Shown here in pieces: positions 35,029-44,339 of a DNA stretch of 54,436 nucleotides. The translations under genes were made by a program, and so were the position numbers. Below the pieces are notes generated by a model. It had not been told where the DNA came from and did not search any database. It saw only the letters and a program-made list of their open reading frames with translations. This DNA comes from Polyangiaceae bacterium (GTDB lineage: Bacteria > Myxococcota_A > Polyangia > Polyangiales > Polyangiaceae), in contig JAICTZ010000050.1 in assembly GCA_025936115.1 (NCBI GenBank), positions 1 to 54,436 of the forward strand, read 5' to 3'. Within the stretch, counting starts at the first letter, position 1. Each line of letters opens with the position of its first letter.

Positions 35029-36707
35029 GGGGTCGCGATTTCCGGTGCGGCGCCGCTCGCCGGGCCGCTCAGGTTCATGGTGCCCTCGGGCAGTGACCAA
35101 TGGCCGAGCCAGGTGCAGTCGCCGCCACCGAAGCCCGTGAGCTGAGCATCCTCACCGACCCTGGCCGAGCCGGTGAGCGCGATGTCGAGCGTCGACGGAC
35201 CCTCGTCGGACGCGGCTGCAGCGTCGACGAGGGTGTGCACCGCGTTGACGCAGAGTTGCTCCGTGCAGTCGGCGGCGCAGTCCTTGATCGAGTCGTTTTT
35301 GCTTTCGCCATGCGCGACGAGCGCGGCCGCTACGTCGGCGCACGAGACGACCGCGACGAGCGCGGCCGGAACGCTCTTTGCTCCCGGCACTTCGTCTAGG
35401 GCCGGCCCGCGTGCGGCGCCGAGTAGGAAGGTCGCCGGCGAGACCGACATGCTCATGCCGATGACGACGCGGTCGTCGGCGGACGCTTCCCAACTCCCGG
35501 TATCGCTCGGCGTAAAGCCCGCGCGTGACGGCGCGACGCCGAAGACGGAGCTCAACGTCACGCTCGGGGAGCCGCCTGGCGTGCCGCTCAGCGAGCCCGT
35601 GAGTCCGCTTGCGACGTGCTCCGTGTCGAGCCCGCTCGCGATCCAGCGCGCGAGCGGCGCGCGCACGGCGCTCGCGGCAGACGCGCCGAGTTTTTCACGC
35701 ACGGCGGCGTCCCAGTCGAGACTCGTGCGCACGTCGTCGAAGTTCTCGGCCGAGCCGCTCGCGTTCCCCATCGCATCGAGCAAGGCCGCGACGTCGTCGT
35801 CGGCCTCGCCGAGCACGGCGGCGAGCATTGCTTGTTCGGAGTCCGCCAGCGCTGCGTCGAGGTCGTCGGCGGTGTCGAGGCCGAGCTTGAAGTCGACGAC
35901 GCTCGCGTCGAGCTTCATCGGTACGTTCGTCATCACGACTTCGACGTCGTTCTGCGCGCCCTCGGTCGCCGAGTTCACGGTCGTGCAACCCCAGGCAAAA
36001 CGCGAGGATCTCAGCGTCACGGCGAGCTTCGTGTCGGTGGGTACCAGCAAGGGAACCGGGAACTTGACGCTGCTCGCCATGAGCGGCCCGTCTTCGTCGG
36101 GGGGGTTACCCGGCAGATCGGCGCACGTCGTGCCTTCCCACGCGCTGGCGACGTAGACGGGGTCCGGGACCACGCGCTCGCCCGCGTACGACGGCTTGAC
36201 GCCGAGCCATGCCATGCTCGTCTTCGGCACGGCGAGATCGATGAAGGCGGGCGCGGCGCCGCTCGCCGTTGCTTGCACGCGGAAGGTCGTGGGCGTGCTC
36301 GGCGCGACCAGGCGCACGTGCGCGTCGCCCGTCGTCGCGTCGGTCGTGCTCTCCGTGAGGCTCAAGACGGCGTCGAGCGGCGTACCGAGCAGCGCGAAGC
36401 GCACGTCGTGCGCCGCGGCTGGCATCGCGTGTGCGACCATGTCCACGACAGCGGAGGGCTTGACGTGCAGGGCGTCGATCTCCGTGCCGAGTCCATCCGT
36501 CGTGAGCGCGCGAATGCCGAGCGTGAAGGAGTTGCCCGCTGCGCCGCCCATTGGCCCCTTACCGCCAGCCCCTGTGGTCGAGTCATCGCCCGCAGGGAGT
36601 TGTCCGCTGCCGTTGGCGCAGGCGCCGAGCGCGAGCACGGCGAGGGCGAGCACGGGCCCAGCGGCGCATGAACGCGTTCTCGACGAGGTGACTCCCAATC
36701 CAAGCAT
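35025..36707 (-). CDS. Large lipoprotein of unknown function
   Basis: About 560 residues from an ATG at 36707; the open frame continues upstream but that part is antisense to pilR. Signal peptide ending in lipobox LALGAC (Cys about 28), then a Gly-rich linker GAGGKGPMGGAAGNS and a mixed domain with scattered Cys (CADLPGNPPDEDG, CAADCTEQLC). No family is recognised; the style is that of myxobacterial surface lipoproteins. It is divergent from pilR. Confidence 0.72.
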   Translation of the reverse strand: MLGLGVTSSRTRSCAAGPVLALAVLALGACANGSGQLPAGDDSTTGAGGKGPMGGAAGNSFTLGIRALTTDGLGTEIDALHVKPSAVVDMVAHAMPAAAHDVRFALLGTPLDAVLSLTESTTDATTGDAHVRLVAPSTPTTFRVQATASGAAPAFIDLAVPKTSMAWLGVKPSYAGERVVPDPVYVASAWEGTTCADLPGNPPDEDGPLMASSVKFPVPLLVPTDTKLAVTLRSSRFAWGCTTVNSATEGAQNDVEVVMTNVPMKLDASVVDFKLGLDTADDLDAALADSEQAMLAAVLGEADDDVAALLDAMGNASGSAENFDDVRTSLDWDAAVREKLGASAASAVRAPLARWIASGLDTEHVASGLTGSLSGTPGGSPSVTLSSVFGVAPSRAGFTPSDTGSWEASADDRVVIGMSMSVSPATFLLGAARGPALDEVPGAKSVPAALVAVVSCADVAAALVAHGESKNDSIKDCAADCTEQLCVNAVHTLVDAAAASDEGPSTLDIALTGSARVGEDAQLTGFGGGDCTWLGHWSLPEGTMNLSGPASGAAPEIATP

Positions 36708-36788
36708 GAGCTTGAAAAGTAGAGCGAACCGAGCGCGCCGCAAGCTCGGAAACGCGGGCAGGTGCTCCCTGATGCACCGCGAGGGACG

Positions 36789-36797
36789 TGATAGCGT
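36789..36797 (+). promoter_or_regulatory. Extended -10-like motif before pilR
   Basis: TGATAGCGT fits TGNTANNNT and ends 12 nt before the GTG start at 36810. There is no convincing -35. Confidence 0.4.
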
Positions 36798-36809
36798 CGA
36801 AAACTCCCC

Positions 36810-38270
<1,461 letters not shown>

Positions 38271-38279
38271 TGCTAAGCT
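38271..38279 (+). promoter_or_regulatory. Extended -10-like motif before the first prepilin
   Basis: TGCTAAGCT fits TGNTANNNT and ends 8 nt before the ATG at 38288, overlapping the pilR stop. It may give the first pilin its own transcript. Confidence 0.35.
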
Positions 38280-38287
38280 CCGAGCCT

Positions 38288-38881
38288 ATGCATCGGCGCG
38301 CCGAGACGAGAGGGGAGCGCGTCGGTCGCGGGCGCGGCGTCGCCCGCGGCTTCACACTGGCAGAGTTGATGGCCGTCGTGGCAATCACTGGTATTCTGGC
38401 AGGCCTTGCGATTGCCTCTCTACGACAGCGCGCCTTCGCCTCCGATGCGGCGAGCGCCAAGGTAGTGGTGCGGTCGATTGCCGCGGCCGAGGAGCACTAT
38501 CGCGCGGAAAATCAGGTGTATTTGGACGTTTCGGCTCCCGGGGCGGCGGGCTGGTATCCCAAAGCAGCGCCAACGCGCAACACCAAGATGAATTTTTGGC
38601 GTACCGAGGTTCCCGACAAGAGCGATGAAGAGACCAATCGCTGGCGCATTTTGGGACCCGACATCCGACAACCAGTGAGCTTCGGGTTCAAAGCCAACGC
38701 TGGCCTCCCCGACACGGCCCCCGTCTTCGACAATGAGCTCGCGGGCGGCGTTCAACCTACATTGACGGAGCCATGGTACCTGATCGAGGCGAGGGCGGAT
38801 GCGAATGGTAACGGTGTCGGATGCATGGTGGGCGCCGCGAGCTGGACGCCCGTCACGTTCCTCGTCAACGAAGGGGAGTGA
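38288..38881 (+). CDS. Type IV prepilin-like protein (first of three)
   Basis: 197 residues from ATG 38288 (ATG 38270 is also in frame). Basic leader then the prepilin motif ARG/FTLAELMAVVAI with the cut after Gly and Glu at +5, and an N-terminal hydrophobic helix. Ile at +4 of the usual GFTLIE is Ala. The globular part has a DANGNG loop near the end of the pilin body and two Cys late in the sequence. It follows pilR and precedes the two other pilins; probably a minor pilin or pseudopilin. Confidence 0.85.
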   Translation: MHRRAETRGERVGRGRGVARGFTLAELMAVVAITGILAGLAIASLRQRAFASDAASAKVVVRSIAAAEEHYRAENQVYLDVSAPGAAGWYPKAAPTRNTKMNFWRTEVPDKSDEETNRWRILGPDIRQPVSFGFKANAGLPDTAPVFDNELAGGVQPTLTEPWYLIEARADANGNGVGCMVGAASWTPVTFLVNEGE

Positions 38882-38972
38882 TGCCGGCATGCGGGCTCAT
38901 TTTGGGTCCGCTGCGGTCCGATCAGTGACGTTTTGCGGCAGGGGGTAAGCGTGTGTTCGAGTGCGAAAAGGT

Positions 38973-38992
38973 GCGACCGAAATAGCGGTCGC
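38973..38992 (+). terminator. Perfect 7-bp hairpin between the first and second pilins
   Basis: GCGACCG (38973-38979) pairs with CGGTCGC (38986-38992) around AAATAG. The gap 38882-39119 also holds the palindrome ATGCCGGCAT at 38881-38890, and the -24/-12 promoter candidate at 39093-39109. It may end the first pilin's message or be a processing site. Confidence 0.4.
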
Positions 38993-39092
38993 TAGCTGAT
39001 TTCGGCCCAATTTACTCGGCTCTCCGCGCGCGTCCGTGAAAGAGTGCTGACGCGTGGACGACTTTTTCGGCCACAGCGAGGGTGACGTAGCA

Positions 39093-39109
39093 TTGGCATG
39101 CGGCCTGCT
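39093..39109 (+). promoter_or_regulatory. Candidate -24/-12 (sigma-54) promoter before the second pilin
   Basis: TTGGCATGCGGCCTGCT has the invariant GG and GC with the correct 10-nt spacing and matches the YTGGCACGRNNNTTGCW consensus at 11 of 14 defined positions. The predicted start is at about 39120, where the preferred GTG of the second pilin begins. A PilR-type activator with the GAFTGA loop is encoded just upstream. No other well-spaced match was noticed by eye. Confidence 0.5.
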
Positions 39110-39119
39110 AAGGCGAAGC

Positions 39120-39683
39120 GTGGTCTGTAGAACTCCGAAAAGGAGTGACGCGCGCGGCTTTACGCTCATCGAGCTGATGGTGACGGTCGCGATCGTCGCC
39201 GTCCTCGCGGTGGTCGGCGTCTACAGTGTGCGCAGGTACCTCCTTTCCGCGGCGACCTCGGAGCCCATGGAGATCATCAATTCGGTGCGCGCCGCCGAGG
39301 AGAGCTACAAGGACGAAACGTTCAGTTACCTCAACGTCGGCTCGATCGATTCCTATTATCCCTTTGGTGGCACGCTGCCCAAGAGTCAAAAGAGGCGCGC
39401 CTGGGAGGGCGGATCACCGAATACCGACGAACCGAACTGGAACGTGCTCGGCGTTCATCCGAGCACGGTGGTGCAATTTGGGTACGCCTGCGTTGCGGGC
39501 AAGGGAACGGGTGTCCCGGGGAAGTCGGCCCTAAAGACCAGCATCGACCTCAACTATCCGACTAGCGCCGGCGATTGGTACGTCGTGCGCGCAGCAAGCG
39601 ACCGCGACGGCAACGGCACCGCGGCCCTCTTCGTCGGCTCGAGCTTCACCGATCAAATCTACGGAGAGGGCGAGACCGAGTGA
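39120..39683 (+). CDS. Type IV prepilin-like protein (second of three)
   Basis: 187 residues from GTG 39120; an open frame goes back to a GTG at 39054 but its extra leader is not needed. The prepilin motif is SDARG/FTLIELMVTVAI, with Gly at -1 and Glu at +5, then a hydrophobic helix and a globular domain with a DRDGNG loop near the C-terminus. The leader is 13 residues, basic and Cys-containing. With a sigma-54-like element ending just before it, this gene may be the first of a PilR-controlled transcript reaching PilA (inference). Confidence 0.85.
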   Translation: MVCRTPKRSDARGFTLIELMVTVAIVAVLAVVGVYSVRRYLLSAATSEPMEIINSVRAAEESYKDETFSYLNVGSIDSYYPFGGTLPKSQKRRAWEGGSPNTDEPNWNVLGVHPSTVVQFGYACVAGKGTGVPGKSALKTSIDLNYPTSAGDWYVVRAASDRDGNGTAALFVGSSFTDQIYGEGETE

Positions 39684-39695
39684 TTTCGATTCCGA

Positions 39696-39714
39696 GCCGG
39701 CAAATCACGCCGGC
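39696..39714 (+). other. Small inverted repeat before pilA
   Basis: GCCGGC at 39696-39701 and again at 39709-39714 (a self-complementary hexamer, 7-nt loop). It lies between the second pilin stop and the pilA start and could be a processing or terminator stem. Confidence 0.25.
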
Positions 39715-39780
39715 ACCGAGCGACGGGTCGGGTGGACCATCGCGGGTCGAGTAGGCCACCCACCATGAAAGGAACACACA

Positions 39781-40380
39781 ATGATTCGTAAACTCAGAAA
39801 AGCGCGCGGCTTCACGCTCGTCGAGCTCATGATCGTCGTTGCCATCATCGGCATTCTCGCGGCCCTCGCGATCTATGGCGTCAAGAAGTACCTCACGAAC
39901 GCAAAGACGAGCGAAGCGAAGAACAACCTGGGACGGCTCGGCAAGGACGCGGTGATGGCGTTCGAGCGCGAGACGATGGCAGCCTCGCTTGCGACGGCCG
40001 GCGACGAGACCGCCGCAGTGCATCGGCTCTGCGGGTCGGCAGCCAATGCCGTTCCGAAGACGAAGGGCACCAACGGAGTGCCCAAGGGTTCCAAGATCCA
40101 GCCGGATCCCTCGGACTGGACTGGCGACTCGGTGACGGGATGGAAGTGTCTCAAGTACTCGGTCGACAGCCCCGTTTACTACCAGTACAACTATGTAGCG
40201 ACGAACCCGACGGACCCGCAGACCGCTTCGTTCGACGCCACGGCGACCGGTGATCTCAATGGAGACGGCTCGAAGTTCAGCGTCTGGACCTACCAGGGAG
40301 GTATCGTCAAGGGTACGAATGGCGAGCTTGCGATGCGCCTCGCGACGACGATCGCGGAGCCGGCTGATCCGGAAGAATGA
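39781..40380 (+). CDS. pilA: Major type IV pilin
   Basis: 199 residues. Canonical short leader MIRKLRKARG, cleavage after Gly10, FTLVELMIVVAIIGILAALA with Glu at +5, then a globular domain with two Cys (RLCGSA, GWKCLKY) that may form the usual disulfide, and a DLNGDG loop near the C-terminus followed by SKFSVWTYQGG. This is the pattern of myxobacterial and deltaproteobacterial PilA, the structural subunit of twitching pili. The ribosome site AAGGA lies 8 nt upstream of ATG. A strong hairpin follows the stop. Confidence 0.92.
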   Translation: MIRKLRKARGFTLVELMIVVAIIGILAALAIYGVKKYLTNAKTSEAKNNLGRLGKDAVMAFERETMAASLATAGDETAAVHRLCGSAANAVPKTKGTNGVPKGSKIQPDPSDWTGDSVTGWKCLKYSVDSPVYYQYNYVATNPTDPQTASFDATATGDLNGDGSKFSVWTYQGGIVKGTNGELAMRLATTIAEPADPEE

Positions 40381-40395
40381 TCTGAGCGCAAAGGT

Positions 40396-40433
40396 GAGCC
40401 GGCCCTGGCGTAGCGTGCGTCAGGGTTCGGCTC
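40396..40433 (+). terminator. Strong two-part hairpin downstream of pilA
   Basis: GAGCCG/CGGCTC plus CCCTG/CAGGG pair with a small internal bulge (G opposite TT), loop 13 nt. It starts 15 nt after the pilA stop; no T-run follows. A stable 3' stem of this kind is expected behind a highly expressed pilin and may separate it from the downstream gene. Confidence 0.55.
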
Positions 40434-40488
40434 CGCCTCCTCACGAGAAACTGGCGCTTAGCCCCGAGCCCGGCGAGAGTCGCAGGCG

Positions 40489-42372
40489 TTGGCGGCGCTG
40501 ATTGTCGTCCTGGCGGTGGCTCTGGCCTACGTCCAGGTCCTCGGAGGTCCATTTCTCTGGGACGACCGCCTGCTCATTTTGGGCGCGCCCCTCGTCGATC
40601 GCGATGCCTCGCTCGGCGAGTACCTGCGACAGCCGTTTTGGGCGGGAAGCAACGGGCCGGCGGTGGACAGCTACTACCGTCCGTTCGTCACGCTGAGCTT
40701 CGCGCTCGATCATTGGCTGCATGGCAGCAATGCCGGCGGCTATCACCTCACGAACCTTGGGTTACACGTCACGTGCGCGCTGCTCCTTTTTGTTTTGATT
40801 CGCAAGAGCGGCGTACGACCGATCACCGCGTCGCTCGTGGCATCGGGGTGGGCGCTCCAGCCGCGGCTCGCCGAAGCGGCCGCCTGGATTTCTGGGCGTA
40901 CGGATCTGATAGCGAGCATGTTCGTGCTCGGAAGTCTGCTCTGCTGGGGTCGAAGCTCGCGGCGACGTGTCGGCGCGGGCGTGCTGATCGCGGCCGGTCT
41001 CTTTGCCAAAGAATCAGCGGTTGCCGCGGTGCCGGCCGTCGCGGTCATCGAGTGGATGAATCAGGATCACAATGTAGCGACTCGCACCAAATTGGTGGCC
41101 GTCGGACGCGCACTGCTTCCGGTGTTCGCTGCGGTTTGCGCAGCGCTGGCCGCGCGTTTTCGTGTCGTCGGCGTGCACGTCGAAGGCGAAGCCCTCGGCT
41201 TCGGGCGCCGTGCCGTGACGGTGCTCGACGCCGTCGGGACGTACGTCGCGATGGTGCTCGACCCATTTCGGCCGCGCGCCGTGATCGGGCGACCAGGCGC
41301 GCCTACGTGGTGGACAGTCGTGCTCGGCGGCTGTGTGCTCGTCGCGATCGCGGCGCTCGCCGTGCATCAGCGCCGGCACCGGTGGCGTCCGTCGACGGCA
41401 GTCGGGTTCACGCTTGCCGCGGCGGCGCTGCTCCCCGTGCTGCAGATCGTTCCGATCCCGTCGCGGACCCTGACGGCCGACCGGTTCCTCTACTTGCCCA
41501 CTGCCGGCCTCGTGATCGCCCTTGCTCCCCGTCTCGACCGCGCGCTTGCCCTGCGCCGGACAGCGTGGCTTCTTGCTTCGGCGGCGCTCGTGTCGCTCGG
41601 CTGGTCTACGGCTCGCCGCGCCGCCGTCTGGTCCGATGAAGTCGCGTTTTGGGTGCAGACCTACCTCGAGACGCCCTCCAACAACAGCGCGGCGGCCACG
41701 GATTTGGTCGGTGTTCTTTATCGCGCGGGGCTGTATCGTGACGCGCTCGCCCTCTCCGAGCGGGAGCGGTGGTACGACGATCCGGCGAAGCGACAGGCAC
41801 GTTTCAACTCCGCACTCTGCCTTGACCGACTCGGCCGTCCGGAAGAAGCACTGGCTCTGTTGCGGGCGACGCGGGCGCAACATCACCGGCCCGACACAGA
41901 AGCCGAAATTGCGGTCCTCGAGCTCAAGCTCGGACAATGGGACAGCGCGCGCAGCCGCCTGACGGCGCTCGTCAACGCGGGCTACGAGCCTGCGCGTCCG
42001 TTGCTCCAGCACCTGCCGGACTACGAGCGCGCGCGTGCCGAGCTCGCGCGTGTTCCCGAGACGGCCGTCGCAGAGCGGGCGAAGCTCGCCACCTTTCTCG
42101 GCGACGAGACGACGGCCGTAGCCGCCTGGCTCCGCGCGACGAGCGACCCAGGCACGAGCGATGCGACGCTGCGCGATGCATTGCGCTTCCTCGTGCAAAC
42201 GGGTGATCCGGCGGCAATTGCAACGGTTGCGCGCCGCTACATCGCGCGCCATGCCGCCCTGCCGCCCGATCTCGGGGCAATGGTCTCTGAGCGCCTCGAC
42301 GAAATTGACCGCGCGACGGCCGTGCTGCCGCGGCTCGGTCTAGCCGCGGATCCTGCGCGCTCTCAGCGGTGA
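40489..42372 (+). CDS. GT-C-type membrane glycosyltransferase with TPR tail (TMTC-like)
   Basis: 627 residues from TTG 40489 (no stronger start is available). An N-terminal helix leads to FLWDDRLLI, the acidic pair of GT-C enzymes, followed by SYYRPFVTLSFALDHWLHG and GYHLTNLGLH, about nine transmembrane helices, and a C-terminal helical TPR region (ALCLDRLGRPEEALALLRA). The arrangement matches TMTC/DUF1736-type protein O-glycosyltransferases. Because it follows pilA directly, it may glycosylate pilin or a related envelope protein (inference). Its end overlaps the convergent gene by 10 nt. Confidence 0.78.
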   Translation: MAALIVVLAVALAYVQVLGGPFLWDDRLLILGAPLVDRDASLGEYLRQPFWAGSNGPAVDSYYRPFVTLSFALDHWLHGSNAGGYHLTNLGLHVTCALLLFVLIRKSGVRPITASLVASGWALQPRLAEAAAWISGRTDLIASMFVLGSLLCWGRSSRRRVGAGVLIAAGLFAKESAVAAVPAVAVIEWMNQDHNVATRTKLVAVGRALLPVFAAVCAALAARFRVVGVHVEGEALGFGRRAVTVLDAVGTYVAMVLDPFRPRAVIGRPGAPTWWTVVLGGCVLVAIAALAVHQRRHRWRPSTAVGFTLAAAALLPVLQIVPIPSRTLTADRFLYLPTAGLVIALAPRLDRALALRRTAWLLASAALVSLGWSTARRAAVWSDEVAFWVQTYLETPSNNSAAATDLVGVLYRAGLYRDALALSERERWYDDPAKRQARFNSALCLDRLGRPEEALALLRATRAQHHRPDTEAEIAVLELKLGQWDSARSRLTALVNAGYEPARPLLQHLPDYERARAELARVPETAVAERAKLATFLGDETTAVAAWLRATSDPGTSDATLRDALRFLVQTGDPAAIATVARRYIARHAALPPDLGAMVSERLDEIDRATAVLPRLGLAADPARSQR

Positions 42373-44318
42373 TCCGCGACGCAGCGGCTGAACAGCGACT
42401 CGCGCAGCGGCACTCCGAGTCGCTTGCCCTGCGTGAGCGCACAACAAAGCGGTATGCGCTCGCCGTGGTCGTCGCGCAGGTGTCCGCGACGGGCGGCTTC
42501 GAAGGGGTCGAAATCGGTCTTGAAGTACGCCGTAGGTCGAATCCAAAGCGGCCGCCCCTCGTCCGCGCCCAGGGTGCGGTCCATGAGCGTTCTGGCGTCT
42601 TCACACCGCCAGAGCTCCGCGCGTTCCGTGTCCGGATCGCGCCGGTAGTACCAACACGACCGCGCGGGGTACGCCGCGAGCACCTCGGCGCGGAGCGGTG
42701 CCGGCAGGTTCGGGAAGGTAACGACACGATCGCTTTTCCCGCGATTGCGCTCGGGAAAGCTGTCGAAAACCCAGCCGGTCGCGCGGCTCTCGCTCGCGCG
42801 GCGCTCGTGGAACACGATGGCGGGTGAACGGAGCTGTGCAAGCGCGCGGTCGCTGTCCGCGTGAATGGCGTCCACGAGCCGATTCATTCGCGCAGCTTGC
42901 TCGATGTCGAAGGCGAGGGTGCCGAGCACCAAGTGCACGGTGATCGCGGCGGCCGTGAAGTGGGACCAACGGGCGCGCGCGTACTCGAACACGCGTGCCG
43001 CGACGAGGGAGCCGGGTAATACGAGCTCATAGTGATAGAGCGAGCCCGTGTCGGACATACCGGGTGAATAGTAGAAGAACTCGAACGCGACGATAGCGAG
43101 ACCGACGCCGTACCAGACGTTCCACGTTCGGTAGAGTGCAGGCAGGCCAAACCAAAAAACGAGGACGGCCAGCGAGCAAGGCGCCCCGAGCCACCAGGCG
43201 TTCATGCGAATCAGCACCACGCCCAGGTTCTCGAGTGCCGTCCACGGCGTGTGCTCGAAACGTTCCGTGGTCCAGACCCGGCCAAACCCGAAGTGCTCCT
43301 GGCCGCATTGGAGGAACCAGGGCAGCTTGAGCGGCGAGCCGCCGAGCGCCGTATTGTACGCGCCGAGCCCCACCCCGAAGACGGCCAGCGCGACCCCGAA
43401 TGCGGCGAGCGCAAGCCGCTCACGCCGCCGTGCGAGCACGAGCAGCAGGGCCGGACCCAGCACGGCACCCACGGGCAGCAGTGTTTGCGGTCGCGTCGCC
43501 ATGCCGAAGCCGATGCCGAGCGCTGCGAGCAGCGCGCCCGCGACAGGCGCCCGTGCGCGTGCCCATTCGTAGCCGAGCGCGGCGACAGCGACGCAACAGA
43601 GGCTCGTCGCCTCGCTGAGGCCCGTTGCCGACGTGAAGAGCACAGTGGGTGAGAGCGCGAGCGCGATGGTTGCGTGATCGGCGGTCTCCGTGCCGAATCG
43701 CAACGCGAGCGCTTTTCGCCAAGCGAACAGCGTGAGTGCGAGTAGCGGTAGATGTAAGAGTGCCGGGATGCCGAACGCGAGGCCGAGCATTTGCACGATC
43801 GGTTCGCCGGGCAGGTATTTCCCCGTGTAACCAAGCCGAGTAGCGATCGTGAAGACGTCGGGTGGTGTGATGTCGCCGAGACGCGCGGCCAAGTGCCCCT
43901 CGCGCAAGAACGTCGACTGCATGCGATACACGAGCTCGTCATCGACGATCGCGCGTCCGCGCAGGCTCAAGAGCATGCACGCCGCCGTCCCGAGGAGACA
44001 GAGCACGCTTGCCGCCACGAGTGCGCCCCTTCGGGCGAGTGTCGGCGTTGGCCAGCGCAGTCGGCTCCAGCCGACGCTCAAGAGCAACAGACCGGGCCCG
44101 AGCAGTAGGGCTCGCGCGAAGTGCCCCCAAAGCTGCTCGTACGTGAAGCCCCGCATCGGCGCGTACGGCAGCGGGTCGGGCCCGAACGGCGCGTAGCCGA
44201 ATTCAAAAAGCCCGCGGGGTTGGCCCAGTAGCCATGCAAAATACGACAGCGTGAGCAGCGCCCCCGTGCTCAAAGCCAACGCCGCCTTTCGCTCGAATCG
44301 AGGCAAAGCGGCGCTCAC
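42363..44318 (-). CDS. GT-C-type multi-pass membrane protein
   Basis: 651 residues from GTG 44318. Many transmembrane helices; the second outer loop holds IVDDELVYRMQSTFLREGHL, a D-D/E cluster typical of ArnT/PMT-like GT-C enzymes, and then LPGEPIVQML. A C-terminal soluble region of about 170 residues has two Tyr-rich Cys-containing segments (SCWYYRRDPDTE, WRCEDARTLMD). It is probably a lipid-linked-sugar transferase. It lies 21 nt downstream of the FAD-dependent mutase-like gene. Confidence 0.72.
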   Translation of the reverse strand: MSAALPRFERKAALALSTGALLTLSYFAWLLGQPRGLFEFGYAPFGPDPLPYAPMRGFTYEQLWGHFARALLLGPGLLLLSVGWSRLRWPTPTLARRGALVAASVLCLLGTAACMLLSLRGRAIVDDELVYRMQSTFLREGHLAARLGDITPPDVFTIATRLGYTGKYLPGEPIVQMLGLAFGIPALLHLPLLALTLFAWRKALALRFGTETADHATIALALSPTVLFTSATGLSEATSLCCVAVAALGYEWARARAPVAGALLAALGIGFGMATRPQTLLPVGAVLGPALLLVLARRRERLALAAFGVALAVFGVGLGAYNTALGGSPLKLPWFLQCGQEHFGFGRVWTTERFEHTPWTALENLGVVLIRMNAWWLGAPCSLAVLVFWFGLPALYRTWNVWYGVGLAIVAFEFFYYSPGMSDTGSLYHYELVLPGSLVAARVFEYARARWSHFTAAAITVHLVLGTLAFDIEQAARMNRLVDAIHADSDRALAQLRSPAIVFHERRASESRATGWVFDSFPERNRGKSDRVVTFPNLPAPLRAEVLAAYPARSCWYYRRDPDTERAELWRCEDARTLMDRTLGADEGRPLWIRPTAYFKTDFDPFEAARRGHLRDDHGERIPLCCALTQGKRLGVPLRESLFSRCVADHR

Positions 44319-44339
44319 GAATGGAAACTCGAGCCGCCG

